Part shown: positions 45,299 through 53,112 of the stretch, in pieces
How the letters are laid out: each line of letters opens with the position of its first letter
Numbering within the stretch: position 1 is the first letter of the stretch
Notes under the pieces: model-generated
The model's database searches: none
Seen by the model: only the letters and a program-made list of their open reading frames with translations
What the model was told of the DNA's origin: nothing
Translations under genes and position numbers: made by a program
Assembly (NCBI GenBank): GCA_029261235.1
Contig: JAJDBS010000240.1
Span: forward strand, 1-53,599
Direction: 5' to 3'
Length of the DNA: 53,599 nt
DNA from: Nitrospirales bacterium
GTDB lineage: Bacteria; Nitrospirota; Nitrospiria; Nitrospirales; UBA8639

Positions 45299-47155
45299 AT
45301 GATGCCGAATGGAAACAACAGCGAAGCTGGCATGCTCAGTCAGGACACCTCTGAATCATTGGGTAAACATGTTGCACCCAGAACGAATATCCTGCCAAAT
45401 GACTTGCGAACCAGTTCCGACAGTTTTGCTCAAGCCATCATCATGATGGTCGACGACGAAGACACCACGATGGACGTCATGCAAGTCTATCTGGAAGATG
45501 CGGGATATCAACACTTCGTACTTATCGAGCATTCGTCGCAGGCCATCGCAAAACTCGAAGAAATGCGTCCGGACATTTTACTCCTCGATTTGATGATGCC
45601 CGAAGTTTCAGGATTTGAAATATTAGAACAGATCAGAGTTCATCCGCTGTTGGCCCATTTGCCGGTCATTATTTTGACGTCATCATCGGACGCGACAACC
45701 AAACTCAAAGTACTTGATCTAGGGGCGACAGATTTCTTATCTAAACCAGTCGACCCCAGTGAATTGACGCTCCGGGTTCGCAATACCCTTGCGGCCAGAG
45801 CCTATCAAAATCAGATGGCCTACTATGATTCTCTCACCAAGTTACCGAACCAAAGTCTGTTTCATGATCGCTTAACCTGGTTTCTCCAGCGCTCAGAACG
45901 CCTACAGGAAAAGCTAGTGGTCCTCTACATCACCTTCGACCAACTCAAACATGTATCCAATACCATGGCGCCACAGGTCGGTGATCAAATCATTATCCAA
46001 ATTGCAGAACGCATGCATTCGTGCATTAGGAATTCCGATATGATTGGCCATGGGAGGACTACGAACACAAGAGAAATTGATAGTTTATTTCGAGTTGGTC
46101 GAGATGAATTTTCTCTTTTATGTCCAAATATGGATATTGTCGAACATGCCACGAAAATCGCATCTCGAATTCTCAAGGTCATGGAGAAACCTTTTAATGC
46201 CAATGGCACGGATGTGTATCTTTGGCCCAACATCGGAATCGCCAGTTTTCCAGCTGATGCGAAGGAGATGACCTCACTCATTCAATGTGCCGCGAGCGCG
46301 AGCGACCAAGCCAAGCTACAGGACAAGGGAGCCTTTTGTTTTTATTCGAGCGACCTCAATGCCAAGAGTTTGGACCGTCTGGAACTCGAGGCAGACCTTC
46401 GTTGCGCCATCGGAAATAATCAACTCGTCTTACACTATCAACCCAAAGTCGACGTCATGACCGGGCAGATCAAGGGCGTGGAAGCGTTGGTTCGCTGGCA
46501 ACTACCTGACGGAAGCCTACGGTTCCCTGATCAGTTCATTCCGCTCGCAGAAGATACGGACTTGATCCATCCTCTAGGAGAATGGGTGCTTCAGGAAGCC
46601 TGCGCACAAATGGCACGATGGAAAGCTCAAGGCCTGAAATTGCAAGTTGCCGTCAATCTTTCCATGAAACAATTTCGCTCCAACAATCTGGTCCCCTACG
46701 TCAGTCAGGTCATACTCAACCACGGCTTGGATGCACAATATCTCACTCTGGAGCTAACGGAAAGCCTGGTGATGGACAACCCCGAACAAGCGGTGAAGAC
46801 CTTGAAACAGTTGATTGCCCTAGGCGTCAAGCTTTCCATTGATGACTTCGGCACAGGATATTCCTCTCTCAGCTATTTGAAACGATTTCCTCTGCATGAG
46901 TTAAAGATCGACCGTTCCTTTTTACAAGACATGACGACTGATTCGGAAGACCGTGCGTTAGTCTCGGCGATGATCTATTTAGCGCATGAATTTAACCTCA
47001 ACGTCGTTGCGGAAGGCGTCGAGAACCAGGAACAACTTGACATGCTGGTCAGTCTCGCTTGCGACCAATACCAGGGGTATTTCTTTAGCCGACCAATCTG
47101 CGAACAAGATCTCGCCCCAATGCTTTCCGGTCTCGTCACTGAAGTACAAGCCTAG
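45299..47155 (+). CDS. response regulator with degenerate GGDEF and active-looking EAL domain
   Basis: The product is 618 aa: a disordered start (1-45), receiver (about 47-165) with VDDED and phospho-acceptor D97 in LLLDLMMP, GGDEF-like domain (about 180-345) and EAL domain (about 365-605). The cyclase motif reads VGRDEF instead of GGDEF, so synthesis is unlikely. The EAL domain retains GVEALVRW, NLSMKQFR, ELTESLVM, IDDFGTGYSSL, LKIDRSF and VVAEGVE, so c-di-GMP hydrolysis is expected, under phosphorylation control. It is 201 bp after the hybrid kinase on the same strand and is the obvious acceptor of its HPt phosphate. The frame begins ATG-ATG with a weak ribosome binding site. A palindromic element starts 1 bp after the stop codon. 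Confidence 0.92.
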   Translation: MMPNGNNSEAGMLSQDTSESLGKHVAPRTNILPNDLRTSSDSFAQAIIMMVDDEDTTMDVMQVYLEDAGYQHFVLIEHSSQAIAKLEEMRPDILLLDLMMPEVSGFEILEQIRVHPLLAHLPVIILTSSSDATTKLKVLDLGATDFLSKPVDPSELTLRVRNTLAARAYQNQMAYYDSLTKLPNQSLFHDRLTWFLQRSERLQEKLVVLYITFDQLKHVSNTMAPQVGDQIIIQIAERMHSCIRNSDMIGHGRTTNTREIDSLFRVGRDEFSLLCPNMDIVEHATKIASRILKVMEKPFNANGTDVYLWPNIGIASFPADAKEMTSLIQCAASASDQAKLQDKGAFCFYSSDLNAKSLDRLELEADLRCAIGNNQLVLHYQPKVDVMTGQIKGVEALVRWQLPDGSLRFPDQFIPLAEDTDLIHPLGEWVLQEACAQMARWKAQGLKLQVAVNLSMKQFRSNNLVPYVSQVILNHGLDAQYLTLELTESLVMDNPEQAVKTLKQLIALGVKLSIDDFGTGYSSLSYLKRFPLHELKIDRSFLQDMTTDSEDRALVSAMIYLAHEFNLNVVAEGVENQEQLDMLVSLACDQYQGYFFSRPICEQDLAPMLSGLVTEVQA

Positions 47156-47156
47156 A

Positions 47157-47313
47157 AGTCTGTCGGTCTTAGGGAATCGAAAGCGAAAAAGTAGATGAGC
47201 GAGGTCAGATTTTGACGATTTTGCCGGTCCATAGTGGGACTATGAACCAAGAAATCGGCGAAATATGGACCGTTCAGATGCTTTTGTAGCCGATGCTTCA
47301 AGTCCGACAGACT
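47157..47313. mobile_element. 157-bp palindromic element (MITE-like) with 14-bp terminal inverted repeats
   Basis: The ends AGTCTGTCGG-T-CTT (47157-47170) and AAGTCCGACAGACT (47300-47313) are inverted copies with one mismatch. Inside are CATAGT-GGG-ACTATG (47230-47244), CGGTCCATA (47225-47233) matched by TATGGACCG (47264-47272), and ATTTTGCCG matched by CGGCGAAAT, so the whole element can fold into one long hairpin with alternative pairings. It has no coding capacity. Its first base is 1 bp after the EAL gene's stop codon, so it may also end that transcript. I recall similar elements from Nitrospira-type genomes; that is memory, not a search. Confidence 0.75.
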
Positions 47314-47527
47314 CCTGATAGCCACCACAGACACATCGTGTGATTCATTTTTTCAACCACAGACCTGCAAGTGTCACATAGCCGCGACTTTTCTCAATAA
47401 ATCCTCTCGACCAGACAAGAGAATGTCTGATCGAAGTAGGCAGGCCTATTTCCTCATGTTATGATACGACCTTTGCATATCTGGATCACAGCTCTGTTCC
47501 ACATTCTATGCGAGACACTTTGCCACT

Positions 47528-48445
47528 ATGACCTTTATTCCCACTTCCGATATCGCGGCGCGTGGCGCTTCGCTCGTGAAAGCCTCACAGAAGAAATCCC
47601 TTCCGCCCTGGTTTAAGGTTCAATTACGACCAGGCCCTCATTACAAAGAACTACGCCAACTGGTCAAGACTCACAACCTTCATACAATCTGTGAAGAAGC
47701 ACGCTGTCCGAATCTGTGGGAATGCTGGAATAACCGAACAGCCACGTTTCTGATTCTTGGAGATATCTGTACGCGACGTTGCCATTACTGCTCAGTCACA
47801 ACAGGTCGACCTTTGGAGCTCGATGCCCAAGAACCTCAACGTGTGGCCGAAGCCGTGAAGCTGCTGAAACTACGGCATGCAGTGATTACTTCCGTGAATC
47901 GTGATGATTTACCAGATGGAGGGGCAAAGCCATTTGCAGAAACCATTGCTCGAATTCGTGAGGTCAATCCCACTTGCACGGTAGAAGTCCTGATTCCTGA
48001 TTTTCAGGGCCATCAAGAAGATGTCGCCACCATCATCAAAGAAACCCCCGATATCCTCAATCACAACATTGAAACTGTGCCACGTCTCTTTCCGTCCATT
48101 CGACCACAAGGAAAATACGAGCGCTCGCTTGACGTTCTTCAATGGGCAAAGGAAATGGGTGCCAGAACCAAATCAGGCCTGATGGCAGGGTTAGGGGAAA
48201 CAGAAGATGAAATACGAAACGTGTTGATCGATCTTCGAAGGGTCGGCTGCGAAATGCTCACGCTCGGACAATATCTTCGCCCGACCTTACAGCATGCCCC
48301 GGTGGCTCGATTCTATACACCCGAGGAATTTGCGGAGTTTAAACGGATAGCCTTAAACCTGGGATTTGAGCATGTTGAATCCGGCCCTCTCGTCCGAAGC
48401 TCCTATCATGCAGAACAACAAGCTTCCCACACGCTTGCGCCCTAA
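47528..48445 (+). CDS. lipA: lipoyl synthase
   Basis: This 305 aa radical-SAM enzyme inserts two sulfurs into protein-bound octanoyl groups to make lipoyl cofactor for pyruvate and 2-oxoglutarate dehydrogenases and glycine cleavage. Both iron-sulfur sites are intact: the auxiliary cluster Cys in CEEARCPNLWECW (C55, C60, C66) and the radical-SAM site CTRRCHYC (C81, C85, C88). The conserved C-terminal Arg-Ser motif RSSYHAEQ, whose Ser ligates the auxiliary cluster, is present. Length is standard. The partner lipB is not adjacent. The start has only a weak ribosome binding site. It is flanked by spacers and appears to be transcribed alone. Confidence 0.96.
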   Translation: MTFIPTSDIAARGASLVKASQKKSLPPWFKVQLRPGPHYKELRQLVKTHNLHTICEEARCPNLWECWNNRTATFLILGDICTRRCHYCSVTTGRPLELDAQEPQRVAEAVKLLKLRHAVITSVNRDDLPDGGAKPFAETIARIREVNPTCTVEVLIPDFQGHQEDVATIIKETPDILNHNIETVPRLFPSIRPQGKYERSLDVLQWAKEMGARTKSGLMAGLGETEDEIRNVLIDLRRVGCEMLTLGQYLRPTLQHAPVARFYTPEEFAEFKRIALNLGFEHVESGPLVRSSYHAEQQASHTLAP

Positions 48446-48829
48446 CATATACTCGCGTTTACTCGGTTGAGGAATTCAGGTGCAAGAGCTGATCATGTCA
48501 GCTTGATACGAACTGTTGCACGCATTCTCTGGTCTTGGGTTCTTGGTAGGGCAAGAAAACACTGGCTTTTTTTGGAAAGGGAGTCGAGATATAAATGCTC
48601 GCATAGGTTTCGAAGCGTTGAAAAATCAACAATCGAACATTCATGTGAGCAGTTTTCACATGTCATCTTTGGACTCTTTACTTCTGCACGTGATATAATA
48701 CAAAAAATAGCGGAGGCCCAAACACTTCAGAGTTCTCACCCTATCTCCCCCAAGTGACAAAATGAACTCCCTGAAATGCCCGAGCCTCCCGCATTCTTGA
48801 GTGCTTTCACTCATCTCACCATAATCTTA
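48446..48829. other. 384-bp spacer after lipA
   Basis: No gene is supported. A perfect repeat AGCTGA-TCATG-TCAGCT lies at 48487-48503, 42 bases after the lipA stop, and TGAGTG-CTTT-CACTCA lies at 48798-48813, 17 bases beyond the stop of the convergent small-protein gene. Both are placed like transcript ends, but neither has a T-run. The frames crossing this region lack recognisable sequence. Confidence 0.4.
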
Positions 48830-49171
48830 TCAACGAATAATTAATGCATGCCCATCGCTGGTAGAAATTAAAGCCTGTAACACTTGTCCCGGCTCTTTCT
48901 GGCCATTAGGAAATGCTGTATCTTTCCCGATCTCTACTCGAATCGGTTCTTTTGTCGCCTCTCCTTCAACCACATACACATTGCCTTGAATTTCCTTTAA
49001 GGTACCTTCAACATTCTGAAATTGTGTCGACGACTGTCCAGATTGAGCCTGAATACCCTTGTTACTCTGAAGAAGCGCACCGCCAACGTTGGCTTCTCCT
49101 GCAAAACTTGGGGCAACACCTTGGCAACCGAGAATCACAACCGCTGCACAGAGATAGATGAACTGTTTCAT
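48830..49171 (-). CDS. small exported protein of unknown function
   Basis: The product is 113 aa. GAGGAGG, six bases before the ATG at 49171, fixes the start. The N terminus (MKQFIYLCAAVVILGCQGV) is a signal peptide that can be read either as a lipoprotein signal (VILGC, Cys about 16) or as cleaved after APSFA. The mature part contains a small beta-rich domain, VEGTLKEIQGNVYVVEGEATKEPIRVEIGKD as landmark order (VEGTLKEI, NVYVVEG, IRVEIGKDT), ending in LISTSDGHALIIR. This resembles short periplasmic proteins with an OB/SH3-like fold, sometimes annotated from 'residue modification with DUF5666-type' repeats, but I cannot assign a family firmly. Function unknown. Confidence 0.75.
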   Translation of the reverse strand: MKQFIYLCAAVVILGCQGVAPSFAGEANVGGALLQSNKGIQAQSGQSSTQFQNVEGTLKEIQGNVYVVEGEATKEPIRVEIGKDTAFPNGQKEPGQVLQALISTSDGHALIIR

Positions 49172-50229
49172 GATCAACCTCCTCAGTATTCAATACCCAC
49201 CGAAAATGAGTATCCGGCCAATCTAGTGATGAATAATATATTTATTAGCTAATGCAAAGGCTATTCCCTTTCTCTCATTCTCCCGATTTCTAGCCTAAAT
49301 CCAACGAGTTGTGAGCTATTCAGTGCTCTCTAAGGCCAACGAGTGTTGTCGGACATGCAGGCGACAACCTACATTATGGGATCGTCTGCTGTAGGGAGAA
49401 TAGTGCAGCATTCAAGAAGCAAAGTAGACGGGTAGACTTCTGCTGCTCGGGATCAATACAAGAAGAGAAAACATCCTTCCGTTCCTCAGTGCTGATCGAT
49501 GAACGGCCGATTAGCATTCCCGCGGCACGAGAACGCTTTGCCTTGTTCTTCTCGTCATCCACCACTTAAATGCCTGTCTCATCACGTGATCTGATTATCA
49601 CTCCTTCTCTGACAGGACGGAGCCACCCCCAGACGCCAATCAGCAAACCACTTCGGTTCATCCATCTACCTATCCCCTCTCTACCCTCATTCCCTGACAT
49701 CGCAGTGGAGATAGATCCAAGACCTGTTGAATAAATCAGATCCATGCTCCAGAAAGACGAGCCACTTCAGGGAGAGGGACTGTTCAAAAAAGTCCGTCCA
49801 ACAAGGCCACAGCCTTTTGGTGCGCGGAGCGTACTCTCAGTACGTGAACACAGTAAAAGGGCGACTTGCCTATGCGAAATCGCTTCGGCAGGCATGGAAC
49901 AGCTACGCTGTCAGCCGTAGCTTTGGCGAAGGCTGGCGGATTTTCTCAACAGTCCTATCCAAAATCTGCAGGTCCGTCTGCAGGTCTGCTCCAGCATATC
50001 ATCCCTCGAGAATCAGCCCTCACCAACCTCCGCTCTTGGCTCTGCGTCACCACACTTCGCAGGCAACACGCAGACGGCTCTATGCCAAGTACTATCACGT
50101 ACATCAAATGGAGTATATTGACGAAAATTTACTTGCTAGGTATTTTTGACTGAGAAAAGTACGCGCTGCCGGAGCCTTATGTGTCCACACTGAGTCATGA
50201 AATCATTGCTGGCTGAAGGAGTTCTACCA
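49172..50229. other. 1058-bp region without a supported gene
   Basis: The region holds the palindromic element at 49777-49955 and otherwise non-coding sequence. Open frames at 49374-49565 (minus, 63 codons) and 49727-50149 (plus, 140 codons) lack ribosome binding sites, and the latter is translated largely through the palindromic element. A small direct repeat, CTGCAGGTC-CGT-CTGCAGGTC, occurs near 49968-49990. The promoter of the Pal-like gene must lie at the right edge. Confidence 0.5.
49777..49955. mobile_element. 179-bp palindromic element (MITE/REP-like)
   Basis: The left end GGACTGTTCAAAAAAGTCCG and the right end, read in reverse as GGACTGTTGAGAAAATCCG, are imperfect terminal inverted repeats of about 19-20 bases. 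The interior carries CGTACT-CTC-AGTACG (49830-49844) and GC-rich arms, but no transposase or coding sequence. It is a second family, different in sequence from the element at 47157. Similar short dispersed repeats with TTCAAAAA-type ends are, as I recall, common in Nitrospira genomes. Confidence 0.65.
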
Positions 50230-50934
50230 GTGAACAAACACACGAGATCAACCATGAAAGACATAAAAATAGTGCACAAACCAATACTGCTCCTGATCAT
50301 GCTCGCGTTCTTACTCAATGGATGTGAAAGCCTGTCGAACATCTTTGCCAATACACAGGAACAGATCCCACCGCTCGAGATTCAAACAGGAGGTACTGAT
50401 TCGAATGAATCTAAGGTAGTGGAGGCAGAAGAAGTGAAGGAAGAGGCACTTCCAACAATGAGTAAACCTCATTCGCCTACCACTTCGTCGGTGGAGTATG
50501 GAAAAAGATCACGACCTGATGGACGCTATCTTCCTCTGGTCCTCTTTCCGTTCGACTCATGGGAGTTAACACCTGACGCGGAAAAAACACTACAAGAAGC
50601 GAGCAATTGGTTGCGCACATCAATTCATGGAGAATTGACGATTGAAGGGCACACAGATGCCAAAGGCACGAACGCCTACAACCACGCATTGGGCTACAAA
50701 CGGGCGAATGCCGTCATGAAATATCTCAAAGATCTTGGCATCAAGCCTGACACCATGGAGCCAATTTCATTTGGGGAATTAGACCCTATTTGCCAGGAAG
50801 AAGATCAATTTTGTTATGACATGAATCGACGCGCGTTTATGTTTGTTGCCAACCGTAAACTGCCTTCGCTTCTCAAATCCTTTCAAATACCTCTCCCTGA
50901 ATTAGCTCAACCTCTTGAGGAGAAGGCACCATGA
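50230..50934 (+). CDS. Pal/OmpA-like peptidoglycan-associated lipoprotein
   Basis: The product is 234 aa from a GTG at 50230, chosen because GGAG lies seven bases ahead; an ATG eight codons later is possible, and the frame also extends up to 50197. The signal peptide (ILLLIMLAFLLNGC) has its lipobox Cys at about 32. A disordered Glu/Ser/Pro linker leads to an OmpA-C/Pal domain with LFPFDSWELTPDA, LTIEGHTDAKGTNAYNHALG and NRRAFMFV, which bind peptidoglycan diaminopimelate. The domain has an extra Cys pair near the end (ICQEEDQFCYD), as in many Pal-like proteins of this phylum type. It is likely an outer-membrane lipoprotein attached to the wall. Its stop overlaps the following coiled-coil lipoprotein gene (ATGA), so the two probably act together. 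Confidence 0.87.
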   Translation: MNKHTRSTMKDIKIVHKPILLLIMLAFLLNGCESLSNIFANTQEQIPPLEIQTGGTDSNESKVVEAEEVKEEALPTMSKPHSPTTSSVEYGKRSRPDGRYLPLVLFPFDSWELTPDAEKTLQEASNWLRTSIHGELTIEGHTDAKGTNAYNHALGYKRANAVMKYLKDLGIKPDTMEPISFGELDPICQEEDQFCYDMNRRAFMFVANRKLPSLLKSFQIPLPELAQPLEEKAP

Positions 50935-52961
50935 TGACACTCAATAATTTGTCGCCATACCAGCCCTCATGGTTCATTCTTACTTGTCTCATCAGTACCT
51001 TTGGGTTCTCCGGATGCGCGGAACTGCCTGCGCTCATGGGTGGATCGAAGACTGTTGCATCGGAACAAAGTGTGGGAGAACAAGTCGCGGCTCCCACGCC
51101 ACCACCAACCATTGAAGAAGTGGAAGAGGCCATTTCTGCCACCAAGACCTTATTGGATGATCAACAAAAGCAGATTGGTGACGTGTTGTCTCTGCGGGGG
51201 GAAGTGAAGCAAACGCTACGAGAGTTCCGCGACCAACATCTCGCCCCTATGAACGCGACGATTGCCACCCTGGAGCAGCAAGTTGGAGGGTGGGAACACA
51301 CGTCGACTACCAATCAAGCGACTCTCACGACAACCATAGAAAAGCTCACACAAGACGTCAAACAGTCCCAAAAACGAGTTGGGGTCTATGGGGAACAGGT
51401 GACGATTTTAGTCGATCAAATCGACCAGAATAACCGCCAATACGAAAAGCTCTTAACGGCATTCCAAGACTCCTTGGTTGCGTTTAAAGAAACGATGGGA
51501 GAATTTACTGTCACCCTTGTGACAGAAAAAGATCGGGCAACACAAGAAGAAGAACGACTGGCGAATCAATTAAGCGCACAGCAGCAAACTCTCGATCAAG
51601 TCATGCCAACGGCTAAAGAGATTCTTGATATTCAAAAGCGACTCAATCAACTCCATGGCTACATTAACCAAGTGAGGGATACCGTTACCTCAGATACGGC
51701 TGCATTGCAGACGACCCTGAACAATACAGCACCGGATGATCTTCGTCATATACTCACATCACTCGAGCAGCGATTCCAGCTAACTCAAGTCCCTCCCTCG
51801 AACCCAGCCCTCACTGAAGACCTCGAGGCCCTAGAACAACGCGTGGGAGAGTCGGAGAAACTCTATACCGAGAGAGTCAACGCCCTCAATGAGAACATCC
51901 AAAAAATTTTAGTTGCGATAAACGACGATGACAAGACACAAGAAACTGAGAACCTTCACGCCCTCGTCACTTCTCTCGAACAGCAATACCAGCAATTGGC
52001 CCAAGCCCCTTACGCCAACCCTGCCCTCACTGAACACCTTGAGGCCATGGAACAACGCATGGAAAAGTCGGAGAAACTCTATACCGAGAGAGTCAACGCC
52101 CTCAATGAGGACATCCAAAAAATTTCAGTTGCGATAAACGAGAATGACAAGACACAAGAAACTGAGAACCTTCACGCCCTCGTCACTTCTCTCGAACAAC
52201 GATTCCAGCTGTTACCCCAAACGTCTTCCTCCAACCCTACGCTCAATACAGACCTACAAGCGTTGCAACTACGGGTCGAACAATCAGAACAACAGAGCGC
52301 CGAGGCAGTAAAAAATCTCCAGGAAGACATGCAGAAAATTTCGGTGACAAAGCAAGCCGACGATATGACTCAAGAAATAGAGAATCTCCAAGCTGTCGTC
52401 ATCTCACTCGAGCAACGCTACCAGCAATTAGCCCAAGCCCCTTCCTCGAACCCTACCCTTACGGAGAACCTCCAGGCCTTGGAACAACGAGTGCAAGAAT
52501 CAGAAAAACACTATGCTAAAACGGTGAAAGGTCTCCATGGGGATATCAAGAAACTTTCGGTCGGGGGGCAATCAGGGCTAAAGGCTCCAGAAACGGAGAA
52601 ACTTCAATCTCTTGTCGCATCACTCGAGCAGCGATACCAGCAGTTGGCTCACGACCCTTCTTCAAACCCCGCGCTCACGAAACACCTGAAGGCCCTGGAG
52701 CAACGCCTTGAACAATCCGAAATACAGTCCGCGACAACCATCAAGGCGCTCCAATATGACCTCCAAAAAGTTTCATCAAGAATGGCCACGTTGACCCAAT
52801 CCATTGGTGCCGAGACAGTGGAAGCCCTTCACCATGATATTCAGGAGGTATCTGCGGGAATGCTGAAACTCGCCCAATCCATCAGCCATTTGGAACAAAC
52901 CAAGATTCCGAGCAATTCGATTAAGGCTGGTTCGATTACAACACCAGAAGCTTCACGCTAG
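50931..52961 (+). CDS. coiled-coil lipoprotein with 72-residue tandem repeats
   Basis: The product is 676 aa, translationally coupled to the Pal-like gene (ATGA). The signal peptide ends in GFSGC (Cys about 29), so the protein is lipid-anchored. From about residue 60 the sequence is almost wholly coiled coil, Gln/Glu/Lys-rich. From about residue 277 it carries tandem units of 71-72 residues, each beginning SLEQ(R/Q)(F/Y)Q and containing SNP-(A/T)-L and a LEQR-V segment. It is probably a long periplasmic rod or spacer working with the Pal-like lipoprotein, perhaps spanning part of the envelope; no enzymatic domain is visible. No family assignment beyond coiled coil is possible. Confidence 0.8.
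   Translation: MMTLNNLSPYQPSWFILTCLISTFGFSGCAELPALMGGSKTVASEQSVGEQVAAPTPPPTIEEVEEAISATKTLLDDQQKQIGDVLSLRGEVKQTLREFRDQHLAPMNATIATLEQQVGGWEHTSTTNQATLTTTIEKLTQDVKQSQKRVGVYGEQVTILVDQIDQNNRQYEKLLTAFQDSLVAFKETMGEFTVTLVTEKDRATQEEERLANQLSAQQQTLDQVMPTAKEILDIQKRLNQLHGYINQVRDTVTSDTAALQTTLNNTAPDDLRHILTSLEQRFQLTQVPPSNPALTEDLEALEQRVGESEKLYTERVNALNENIQKILVAINDDDKTQETENLHALVTSLEQQYQQLAQAPYANPALTEHLEAMEQRMEKSEKLYTERVNALNEDIQKISVAINENDKTQETENLHALVTSLEQRFQLLPQTSSSNPTLNTDLQALQLRVEQSEQQSAEAVKNLQEDMQKISVTKQADDMTQEIENLQAVVISLEQRYQQLAQAPSSNPTLTENLQALEQRVQESEKHYAKTVKGLHGDIKKLSVGGQSGLKAPETEKLQSLVASLEQRYQQLAHDPSSNPALTKHLKALEQRLEQSEIQSATTIKALQYDLQKVSSRMATLTQSIGAETVEALHHDIQEVSAGMLKLAQSISHLEQTKIPSNSIKAGSITTPEASR
51759..52835 (+). 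repeat. five tandem copies of a 213/216-nt unit in the coiled-coil gene
   Basis: Units begin at 51759, 51972, 52188, 52404 and 52620; spacings are 213, 216, 216 and 216 nt, the last copy being partial and diverging into the C terminus. Parts of copies 1 and 2 are almost identical in DNA (about 130 bases around 51850-51985 and 52066-52200), which marks a recent duplication. The others are diverged. Confidence 0.9.
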
Positions 52962-53112
52962 ACCCGCAGAAGTATACGTAATCATGCCTGCTTCCAACAG
53001 ACGAGATGCCGCTTTTCTGTTTTGAATTCATTGATGATTAGGCCAAAAAGAAGGAAGGAGCTATAATGTTTTATTAGAGATCGTATTAACCAGAATTTGG
53101 AATACGTGGATC

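Noticed and set aside
16386-47155. A Lap-type (LapA/LapD/LapG) adhesin system
   Set aside because: There is no LapG-type protease, no LapD with HAMP-GGDEF-EAL, no ABC transporter, and the giants lack an N-terminal LapA retention module; the EAL protein here is a soluble receiver protein.
48467-48757. Open frames in the spacer after lipA
   Set aside because: Basic, aromatic-rich translation without start signals; reads like non-coding DNA.
49374-49565. 63-codon minus-strand open frame
   Set aside because: Begins with non-ATG codons without a ribosome binding site; no family resemblance.
49727-50149. 140-codon plus-strand open frame
   Set aside because: Most of it is translated through the palindromic element at 49777-49955; no ribosome binding site.
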